Below, piece by piece: positions 1-5,162 of a DNA stretch of 5,162 bases; positions within the stretch are counted from its first letter, which is position 1; every line of letters starts with the position of its first letter. This stretch comes from Dysgonomonas sp. Lineage in GTDB: Bacteria; Bacteroidota; Bacteroidia; Bacteroidales; Dysgonomonadaceae. Below the pieces are notes generated by a model. It was given only the letters and a program-made list of their open reading frames with translations, made no database searches and was not told the DNA's origin. Where the stretch lies: contig DQAM01000507.1 of assembly GCA_003523545.1 (NCBI GenBank), positions 1,834 through 6,995 of the forward strand, read 5' to 3'. The translations under genes and the position numbers were made by a program.

Positions 1-587
1 TTTTCAATAATAATGTCGTAATTGAAGACCTTGCCCAAAATGGACGAAGTTCGCGGACTTTTATAGAACAGGGATGGTGGCAAAAAATAATAGATAATGT
101 CCAGAAAGGAGATTTTGTAGTCATACAGTTCGGGCACAATGATTCAGCCGAAGACCGTCCCGACAGATACACCCCTCCTGCCAATTATACAGCTAATTTA
201 TCGCGTTTTGTGGATGATGTGAAAGCCAAAGGCGGGAAGGCGATTATCTGTACCTCTGTTGTCAGAAGAAGGTTCGATAAGAATGGCGTATTTCAGGATT
301 CCCACGGACAGTATGTCGAATTAGCCCGTCAGGTTGCTAAAAGTAAAAAAGTGCCTCTGATTGATATGTATGAGAAAAGCAAAGAGTTATTGATTGAACT
401 CGGTTCACACAAATCAACGGAATTATTCCTGCATATCAGGGAGGGAGAGAACCGCAATTTTCCGGGAGGCAAGACCGACAATACTCATTTCCGCGAAAAA
501 GGGGCAAAAGCTATGGCTTCCCTGTTTGTGGAAGGTCTGAAAGAAAAAAAGATAAAGTCATTAACTAAAAATCTGGTGAAAAAATAA
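1..587 (+). CDS. Rhamnogalacturonan acetylesterase-like SGNH hydrolase (CE12 type), 5'-truncated by the window edge
   Basis: The frame is open from base 3, giving 194 visible codons to the TAA at 585-587; the true start lies left of the window. Numbering from the first visible residue, SGNH block II is NGRSSRTF (13-20, oxyanion Gly14), block III is FGHND (43-47, oxyanion Asn46), and block V is DNTH (159-162), giving the catalytic Asp159 and His162. The pattern AxNGRSSRTF, QFGHND, TDNTHF is typical of rhamnogalacturonan acetylesterases, which remove acetyl groups from the galacturonic acid of rhamnogalacturonan I. Block I (GDS, with the nucleophilic Ser) and any signal peptide are outside the window, roughly 50-60 residues by family comparison, so catalytic completeness cannot be confirmed. 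The GTG at 210 lies inside the domain and is not a start. The gene ends 4 bases before the pectate lyase, so they are almost certainly cotranscribed. The family is confident; the exact ester substrate is inferred from it and from the pectinase neighbours. Confidence 0.88.
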   Translation, partial: FNNNVVIEDLAQNGRSSRTFIEQGWWQKIIDNVQKGDFVVIQFGHNDSAEDRPDRYTPPANYTANLSRFVDDVKAKGGKAIICTSVVRRRFDKNGVFQDSHGQYVELARQVAKSKKVPLIDMYEKSKELLIELGSHKSTELFLHIREGENRNFPGGKTDNTHFREKGAKAMASLFVEGLKEKKIKSLTKNLVKK

Positions 588-591
588 ATAT

Positions 592-2124
592 ATGAAAAAC
601 CTTATTTTATTATTTGCCCTATTTATATGGTCTGTGGAAACGGTATTCCCGCAAGTACCTGCTTTCCCCGGAGCCGAAGGCGGTGGCATGTACACTACCG
701 GAGGACGGGGAGGAAAAGTGTATTATGTAAATACGCTCGAAGATAATATGACCGGCAATCCTGATAAAAAAGAAGGTTCTTTCAGATGGTGTCTGGAACA
801 GAACGGAACGAAAACCATCCTTTTCAAAGTAAGCGGAACAATTCATTTACAACATCCATTACGTATCACAAAAGGAGATTTGACCATTGCCGGACAATCG
901 GCTCTGGGAGATGGAATCTGTATTGGAGGGCATTCCGTTAGCATCGATGCGGACAATGTAATTATCCGTTTCCTGCGTTTCCGTGTCGGTGACGATAAAC
1001 TAACCCCTCAGGAAGCTTCGGGTACGGACGGGCTCGGTGGAAGAAAGTTCAGGAATGTAATTATCGACCATTGCTCGATAAGCTGGTCTACTGACGAATG
1101 CTCGTCTTTTTATGATTGTCAGAACTTCACTCTGCAATGGAGCATTATTTCCGAAAGTCTGAGGTTATCCAAACATCCGAAAGGCCCTCACGGATACGGG
1201 GGAATATGGGGAGGAACAAATTCTTCTTTTCACCACAATCTGCTGGCACACCACGACAGCCGTAATCCGAGGTTAGGACCGTCATTGAACGCTTTGCCAT
1301 GGGTAGAGACTGTAGATATCAGGAATAATGTGATTTATAATTGGGTCGCTAATACTTTCTACGGTGGTGAAGCTATGAACGTGAATATTGTCAACAATTA
1401 CTATAAACAAGGTCCTGCAACCCCTGTCGGTCTGGTGAGCGGTCGAGTTGTAGCTATCGATAAGGATACGAGACAGTCGGATAAGCCCCGTTATCAGGTT
1501 TGGGGAAGATTTTTCATCGAGGGGAATGTTTTTGACCGGAAAGACAAATTTTCGGAATCTGCAACCCAAGATAATTGGAGTAATGGAGTTTATAATCAAT
1601 TCAGTAAAGGGTATGGAGTTGTTTCCGAAGAAGAAAAGCGGGAAATGAAAATGGATAAACCGTTCTGGGTTACTCCTGTGACTACTCATTCCGCTAAGGA
1701 AGCATACGAAAAAGTACTGAATTATGCAGGTGCAAGCTTCCAAAGAGATGAAATAGACCGGCGTATTGTAAAAGAAACCCGCACCGGAACAGCCACTTTC
1801 ATCGGGAAATCTAAATATAACGGCTATGGAACAGATTATCCCGGAAGTGATTTCAATTGGAAAAGCAAAGATTATCCGAAACCGGGTATAATCGATTCCC
1901 AGAATGATTTAAGACCAGAGAATGCGGATAAAAATTGGTCACTTTATCCGCAGTTGAGACAGGGTGAAGTTCCTGTTGATTCGGATGAGGATGGTATACC
2001 CGATGGTTGGCTGGAAACGAATTACCCGGGTAAAAAAGCTCATCAAGTGAATAAAGAAGGATATACCTATCTGGAAGTTTACCTGAATAGCCTGGTACAG
2101 GATATTACTGATAATCAGAATTAA
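592..2124 (+). CDS. Secreted pectate lyase, polysaccharide lyase family 1 (Bacteroidota type)
   Basis: A complete 510-residue protein that should cleave de-esterified polygalacturonan by calcium-dependent beta-elimination. Residues 1-20 form a signal peptide (Lys2, hydrophobic core about 4-18), with cleavage probably near Pro20/Gln21; there is no lipobox, so a soluble periplasmic or exported enzyme is likely. The mature protein opens with AFPGAEGGG (24-32) and GGRGGKVYYV (37-46), the usual start of this lyase group. Parallel beta-helix motifs follow: TIAGQSA (98-104), VIIRFLRFR (123-131), VIIDHCSISWSTDE (156-169, acidic residues suited to calcium binding), HHN (214-216) and RNPRLG (224-229), where Arg224 or Arg227 is the likely catalytic base, then NNVIYNW (245-251) and NNYYKQGP (268-275). 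Residues 463-473 (DSDEDGIPDGW) form an Asp-rich thrombospondin-3-like calcium loop near the C-terminus, common in Bacteroidota PL1 enzymes. The ATG at 592 places the signal peptide correctly. The leader is A/T-rich with no Shine-Dalgarno motif. It lies in the middle of a three-gene run. Confidence 0.93.
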   Translation: MKNLILLFALFIWSVETVFPQVPAFPGAEGGGMYTTGGRGGKVYYVNTLEDNMTGNPDKKEGSFRWCLEQNGTKTILFKVSGTIHLQHPLRITKGDLTIAGQSALGDGICIGGHSVSIDADNVIIRFLRFRVGDDKLTPQEASGTDGLGGRKFRNVIIDHCSISWSTDECSSFYDCQNFTLQWSIISESLRLSKHPKGPHGYGGIWGGTNSSFHHNLLAHHDSRNPRLGPSLNALPWVETVDIRNNVIYNWVANTFYGGEAMNVNIVNNYYKQGPATPVGLVSGRVVAIDKDTRQSDKPRYQVWGRFFIEGNVFDRKDKFSESATQDNWSNGVYNQFSKGYGVVSEEEKREMKMDKPFWVTPVTTHSAKEAYEKVLNYAGASFQRDEIDRRIVKETRTGTATFIGKSKYNGYGTDYPGSDFNWKSKDYPKPGIIDSQNDLRPENADKNWSLYPQLRQGEVPVDSDEDGIPDGWLETNYPGKKAHQVNKEGYTYLEVYLNSLVQDITDNQN

Positions 2125-2155
2125 TATACAGTAAGAATAATAATAAAACCAAAAT

Positions 2156-3793
2156 ATGACTATGAATATTTTAAGAAAAAGCATTCTAGGACTGACATTA
2201 TGTTTGGCGATAAGCAGTTTGGGTGCTCAAAACGAAATTTCTAAAACATGGGTAGCCGATTTGGGAAATGGGAAGTATAAGAATCCCATTCTATATGCCG
2301 ATTATTCCGACCCCGATGCTTGCCGTGTGGGAGATGATTTTTACATGACAGCATCGAGCTTCAACTGTATTCCGGGATTGCCTATACTTCATTCGAAAGA
2401 TTTGGTAAACTGGACATTGATTGGACATGCTATCAGCAGAATGCCTGATTATGCCAATTTCGGTGAAGGTGTAAACCACGGCGGAAGCGTTTGGGCACCT
2501 GCTATCCGTTATCATAAAGGAGAATTCTATATTTACTACGGAGACCCCGATTTAGGAATCTTTATGACAAAGACCAAAGACCCTCGCGGGGAGTGGGAGC
2601 CTGTAGTGTTGGTAAAAGAAGGCAAAGGCTTAATTGATGCCTGCCCTCTTTTCGATGATAATGGCGATGTATATCTGGCTCATGCTTATGCAGGTAGTCG
2701 TGCGGGGATAAAAAGCGTTTTGGCTGTAACCCGCCTGACTCCCGATGGAAAAAAAGCTGTGGGTGATTCTAAAATCATTTATGACGGGCACGATATCGAC
2801 CCGACTATCGAAGGTCCAAAGTTTTACAAAAGGAATGGTTATTACTATATTTTTGCTCCGGCAGGAGGCGTTGCTACTGGTTGGCAGTTAGCGATGCGTT
2901 CGAAAGATGTATTCGGTCCTTACGAGCGTAAGGTTGTAATGGCTCAGGGTAATTCGTCTATAAACGGACCACATCAGGGAGCATGGGTAGACACTACGGC
3001 AGGAGAAGATTGGTTTATACATTTTCAGGATGTAGGTGCTTTCGGACGACTTACACATCTTCAACCGATGGTCTGGAAGAACGACTGGCCTGTCATCGGG
3101 GAAGATAAAGACGGAGACGGTTGCGGAGACCCTGTCATGACTTATAAAAAGCCAAATGTAGGTAAAACATATCCAATTACTACACCCGCAGAAAGCGATG
3201 AATTCAATACGAATAAACTGGGCTTACAATGGCAATGGCACGCCAATCCTCAAGACTGGTGGTATTTTACCAATCAGGTAAAGGGTTGTTTGAGTTTGTA
3301 TTCAGTTCCAACGGTAGAAAATTACAAAAGCCTGTGGGATGTTCCCAACCTGTTATTACAGAAAACTCCTGCTCCCGAATTTACGGCTACTATGAAGCTG
3401 ACTTTCAATCCGGATACCAGATTTACGGGGGAACGTACCGGATTGGTGGTTATGGGATTGGATTATGCTTTGTTGTCATTTGAGAATACGGAAAACGGTT
3501 TTACGCTTTCTCAGGCAGAATGTTTAAAGGCTGATAAAGGCGGAACGGAAAAAGTAAACGCTTCTGTACCTTTGAAAGATGCAACTGTATATCTTCGAGT
3601 GAAAGTAAATCCTGATGCAAGCTGTACTTTCAGCTACAGTACGGACGATAAAAAATATACCGCTTTGGGAAATAAGTTTCAGGCGAAAGAAGGAAAATGG
3701 ATTGGCGCTAAAATCGGTACTTTCTGCACTCGTCCCGTCAAAGGAAACGATGGCGGAAGGGTAGATATCGACTGGTTCAGAGTTACGAAATAA
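2156..3793 (+). CDS. Secreted GH43 glycosidase (beta-xylosidase / alpha-L-arabinofuranosidase type) with C-terminal beta-sandwich domain
   Basis: A complete 545-residue protein. The signal peptide is residues 1-24, with likely cleavage at LGA|Q. The five-bladed propeller domain (about 43-330) carries the GH43 triad: general base Asp52 in YSDPDACRVGDD, pKa-modulating Asp161 in GLIDACPLF, and general acid Glu219 in TIEGPKFYKRNGYYY. MTASSFNCIPGLPILHSKDLVNW-like text (64-86) and SVWAPAIRYH (111-120) are typical of the beta-xylosidase-like branch; subfamily 12 is my best guess. Residues about 345-545 match the concanavalin-A-like C-terminal domain found after GH43 beta-xylosidases (start ESDEFN, end DGGRVDIDWFRV). 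All catalytic residues are present, so the enzyme should be active, releasing arabinose or xylose from side chains; which sugar cannot be decided here. A second ATG at 2162 (Met3) is an equally good start. The gene begins 31 bases after the lyase and is probably in the same operon; a hairpin cluster follows its stop. Confidence 0.9.
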   Translation: MTMNILRKSILGLTLCLAISSLGAQNEISKTWVADLGNGKYKNPILYADYSDPDACRVGDDFYMTASSFNCIPGLPILHSKDLVNWTLIGHAISRMPDYANFGEGVNHGGSVWAPAIRYHKGEFYIYYGDPDLGIFMTKTKDPRGEWEPVVLVKEGKGLIDACPLFDDNGDVYLAHAYAGSRAGIKSVLAVTRLTPDGKKAVGDSKIIYDGHDIDPTIEGPKFYKRNGYYYIFAPAGGVATGWQLAMRSKDVFGPYERKVVMAQGNSSINGPHQGAWVDTTAGEDWFIHFQDVGAFGRLTHLQPMVWKNDWPVIGEDKDGDGCGDPVMTYKKPNVGKTYPITTPAESDEFNTNKLGLQWQWHANPQDWWYFTNQVKGCLSLYSVPTVENYKSLWDVPNLLLQKTPAPEFTATMKLTFNPDTRFTGERTGLVVMGLDYALLSFENTENGFTLSQAECLKADKGGTEKVNASVPLKDATVYLRVKVNPDASCTFSYSTDDKKYTALGNKFQAKEGKWIGAKIGTFCTRPVKGNDGGRVDIDWFRVTK

Positions 3794-3813
3794 AGTTCTT
3801 TTATTTACTGTGC

Positions 3814-3830
3814 GCAATCAAATAGATTGC
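3814..3830. repeat. Short perfect inverted repeat after the GH43 stop
   Basis: GCAATC (3814-3819) and GATTGC (3825-3830) are perfect complements around a 5-base AAATA loop, 20 bases after the GH43 stop codon. Alone it is a weak 6-bp stem, but it lies directly before the stronger hairpin at 3835 and may act with it at the end of the transcript. Confidence 0.5.
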
Positions 3831-3834
3831 TTGC

Positions 3835-3864
3835 GTTACTTTTATCCAATGCGATAAAAGTAAC
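3835..3864 (+). terminator. Perfect 12-bp hairpin, possible transcript end of the three-gene unit
   Basis: The arms GTTACTTTTATC (3835-3846) and GATAAAAGTAAC (3853-3864) are exactly complementary with a 6-base CAATGC loop, 41 bases downstream of the GH43 stop. The position fits a terminator or a 3'-end stabilising structure. Against a classic intrinsic terminator, the stem is AT-rich and the 3' flank (TAAATACC) lacks a U-tract. It may instead be the left end of the intergenic repeat. The structure is certain; the function is a guess. Confidence 0.4.
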
Positions 3865-3953
3865 TAAATACCGCAGTTAATAAACTTTCCACATACGTAA
3901 GCTTGACTGACATCAGCTAATGTGCGGGGTATCCGCTGAACGAAGACGGCGTA

Positions 3954-4002
3954 AAATTAAATTCTGTTTGAATTTTCGTTCGAAAATGAGTTTATTTAAT
4001 TT
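3954..4002. repeat. Nested inverted repeat inside the intergenic element
   Basis: Outer arms AAATTAAA (3954-3961) and TTTAATTT (3995-4002) are perfect complements and enclose inner arms ATTTTCG (3972-3978) and CGAAAAT (3981-3987) with only TT between them. The parts between inner and outer arms do not pair well, so any folded form would be an interrupted, AT-rich stem. The palindromic architecture is directly visible; a role is unknown. Confidence 0.45.
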
Positions 4003-4052
4003 AGCCGGCAAGTTCCTAGCGGGTCGCACAGAAGGTGCAGTCTTGATTTTTG

Positions 4053-4078
4053 GTTACTTTGCATCAAGGCAAAGTGAC
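4053..4078. repeat. Hairpin at the right end of the intergenic element
   Basis: GTTACTTTGC (4053-4062) pairs with GCAAAGTGAC (4069-4078) around a 6-base ATCAAG loop, with nine Watson-Crick pairs and one T-G position. Outside it, GTCTT (4040-4044) can pair with AAGAC (4081-4085). It begins with the same GTTACTTT as the hairpin at 3835, and both loops are 6 bases, which suggests the two palindromes are related. It lies 63 bases before the esterase start and would be in its leader if transcription starts upstream. Confidence 0.5.
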
Positions 4079-4141
4079 AAAAGACAATCATTGATGATTC
4101 GTTTTAGTGTAAAAAATAAAGATAGAATAGATAAATCATAC

Positions 4142-5143
4142 ATGAAACAATTACTCATACTGACATTTATTTTATCCTGCATGAATATAAATATATCATA
4201 TAGTCAGGAAGTTGTAATCGACGGTATTCCGCGTGATACCTCTTTTACTCTGCATAGTGCTTATATGAAGGCAAAGAAGGAAAGACCTTACATCGAGAAA
4301 GTTTTGCCCGAATTACCCGATGGAGTAAAGGCCTTTGAAAATATCGTTTATTCCAGACCTGGAAAAGACAGAGAGTTAGTGCTGAATATTTACCGACCCG
4401 ATAACGAGAAAAAGTACCCGGGTTTGATTATGGTTTTCGGTGGCGGATGGAGTTCGGGAAGCCTGTGGATGCAGGTTCCGATGGCTCAACAAATCGCTAA
4501 GCAGGGATATATAACCATTCCTGTCGAATACAGGCTTTCACCCGAAGCTAAATATCCTTCGGCAGTACATGATTTGAAAACAGCCGTTCGCTGGGCAAGA
4601 GCCAATGCGGATAAATATGGCATCGATACGACAAAAATAGCTATATCGGGATGTTCGGCTGGTGGACAGTTGGCAGGATTAATCGGCACAACAAACGGAC
4701 AATCGAAATATGAAGATAAATTCGAGTATTCCGATTTTTCTAGTGAAGTACAGGCAGTAATAAATATAGATGGTATTTCCGATTTTACGGTAGAAAGCAA
4801 TCTGAAAAGTGTTGCCGAATCGTTGTCTAAAAACAAAGTTCCGGCTTCTGTCAAATGGCTGGGAGGGACAATACAAGAAAAAAGGGACAATTGGATATCG
4901 GCTTCTTCCGTTTTTCATGTTAGGGAAAAATCTGCTCCCATTTGCTTTATCAACAGTTCCATTCCACGTTTTCATGACGGGAGGGATGAAATGAGAGAAA
5001 AACTCAACCATTATAATATTTATACCGAAGTACACGAAATACCCGATACCCCGCATCCGTTCTGGCTCTTCCGGCCATGGTTCGATACGAATGTTAGCTA
5101 CATGGTGAATTTTCTTGATAAAATATTCAAAAATAAAAAGTAA
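4142..5143 (+). CDS. Secreted alpha/beta-hydrolase esterase (BD-FAE / acetylesterase-like)
   Basis: A 333-residue carbohydrate-esterase-like protein. The ATG at 4142 is chosen because it places a signal peptide at the N-terminus (Lys2, core LLILTFIL, probable cleavage after SYSQ at 19-22). In-frame ATGs at 4094, 3986 and 3920 would bury this peptide behind hairpin-repeat sequence. ILSC (10-13) resembles a lipobox, so a lipoprotein is possible but less likely. The oxyanion motif is FGGGW (99-103), with Phe where many relatives have His. YRLSPEAKYPSAVHDLKTAVRW (130-151) is typical of the family, the nucleophile is Ser172 in GCSAG, and His305 in TPHPFW is the likely catalytic His; the acid is probably Asp282, with Asp279 as alternative. 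Relatives remove acetyl, feruloyl or similar esters from plant polysaccharides; here pectin or its side chains are suggested by context. It sits 348 bases from the GH43 gene, so it may be transcribed separately, and 4 bases before the next start. Confidence 0.88.
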   Translation: MKQLLILTFILSCMNINISYSQEVVIDGIPRDTSFTLHSAYMKAKKERPYIEKVLPELPDGVKAFENIVYSRPGKDRELVLNIYRPDNEKKYPGLIMVFGGGWSSGSLWMQVPMAQQIAKQGYITIPVEYRLSPEAKYPSAVHDLKTAVRWARANADKYGIDTTKIAISGCSAGGQLAGLIGTTNGQSKYEDKFEYSDFSSEVQAVINIDGISDFTVESNLKSVAESLSKNKVPASVKWLGGTIQEKRDNWISASSVFHVREKSAPICFINSSIPRFHDGRDEMREKLNHYNIYTEVHEIPDTPHPFWLFRPWFDTNVSYMVNFLDKIFKNKK

Positions 5144-5147
5144 ACCT

Positions 5148-5162
5148 ATGAAATCCTTTCTT
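5148..5162 (+). CDS. Start of a further gene, cut off by the window edge
   Basis: An ATG at 5148, four bases after the esterase stop, opens a frame reading MKSFL before the window ends. The Lys-then-hydrophobic start and the tight spacing resemble the other exported enzymes here, so this is probably the next gene of the same cluster. Nothing about its function can be seen. Confidence 0.5.

Larger units (their letters stand above)
3794..4141. repeat. 348-base hairpin-rich intergenic region, probable dispersed non-coding repeat
   Basis: This is the only long non-coding stretch. It holds at least five inverted repeats: 3814-3830, 3835-3864 (perfect 12-bp arms), 3890-3924 (CACAT/ATGTG enclosing AGCT/AGCT), 3954-4002 (AAATTAAA/TTTAATTT enclosing ATTTTCG/CGAAAAT) and 4053-4078. 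The first strong hairpin and the last share the 5' arm GTTACTTT, so the block from 3835 to 4078 is bounded by related palindromes. I recall strings like the complement of 4041-4060 recurring between genes in Bacteroidales genomes, but this is memory, not a search. One forward frame stays open from 3920 and joins the esterase frame. I found no tRNA, no rRNA and no convincing Bacteroidota promoter (TTTG, about 20 bases, TAnnTTTG). That it is a multi-copy element is inferred from its structure. Confidence 0.5.

Noticed and set aside
210..587. A separate 125-residue protein starting at GTG 210
   Set aside because: The frame is open to the left edge and encodes SGNH blocks II and III upstream of 210, so this is the interior of one truncated gene.
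1282..1743. Reverse-strand open frame of 153 codons
   Set aside because: It lies entirely inside the pectate lyase gene, shows no recognisable motif, and the forward frame is well supported by family motifs.
2125..2155. Possible separate promoter for GH43 in the gap after the lyase
   Set aside because: The 31-base gap is plain A/T-rich sequence without -33 or -7 elements; cotranscription is the simpler reading.
3229..3483. Forward open frame in another phase inside the GH43 gene
   Set aside because: The GH43 frame is continuous through this region into its C-terminal domain, so there is no frameshift and no second gene.
3963..4061. Possible Bacteroidota promoter -7 boxes ending in TTTG (3963-3970, 4045-4052, 4054-4061)
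   Set aside because: Each matches TAnnTTTG only partly and none has a TTTG -33 box at suitable spacing, so no promoter is called.
3794..4141. CRISPR array, riboswitch or tRNA in the intergenic region
   Set aside because: There are no regularly spaced direct repeats, no tRNA cloverleaf, and no recognised riboswitch core; the visible structure is a set of unequal inverted repeats.
4486..5056. Two overlapping reverse-strand open frames opposite the esterase
   Set aside because: They overlap each other and the conserved esterase core and show no domain-like sequence; they are by-products of the coding strand.
3920..5143. A 407-residue form of the esterase beginning at the ATG at 3920
   Set aside because: The extra 74 codons cover hairpin-rich repeat sequence and push a clear signal peptide to residue 75. 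The ATG at 4142 gives a normal exported esterase.

Overview
The window looks like part of a plant cell-wall (pectin) degradation gene cluster from a member of the Bacteroidota, probably Bacteroidales. The support is the enzyme set (a CE12-type SGNH esterase, a Bacteroidota-style PL1 pectate lyase, a GH43 with a C-terminal beta-sandwich, and an alpha/beta-hydrolase esterase), signal peptides ending in the Bacteroidota-like style '...AQ' or '...SQ', AT-rich gene leaders without Shine-Dalgarno motifs, and tight head-to-tail packing on one strand. No SusC/SusD pair, hybrid two-component regulator or sigma/anti-sigma gene lies in the window, so calling it a polysaccharide utilization locus (PUL) is an inference from the enzymes alone.

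Layout: positions 1-587 hold the 3' part of a rhamnogalacturonan acetylesterase-like gene that enters from the left. Four bases later (592-2124) comes a complete secreted pectate lyase, and 31 bases after that (2156-3793) a complete secreted GH43 glycosidase. These three look like one transcription unit. A 348-base non-coding stretch follows (3794-4141). It is unusually rich in inverted repeats and looks like a dispersed intergenic repeat; it includes a perfect 12-bp hairpin that may end the upstream transcript. A secreted alpha/beta-hydrolase esterase (4142-5143) comes next, and the first five codons of another probable exported protein (5148 onward) run off the right edge.

The proposed joint role is pectin breakdown outside the cytoplasm. 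The esterases remove acetyl or other ester groups that block access, the PL1 enzyme cuts the de-esterified galacturonan backbone by beta-elimination, and the GH43 enzyme trims arabinose or xylose side chains. Exact substrates cannot be read from sequence. Nothing in the coding regions looks like a new system. The least ordinary part is the hairpin-rich intergenic element, which also keeps an open frame fused in-frame to the downstream esterase and so creates a start-site trap.
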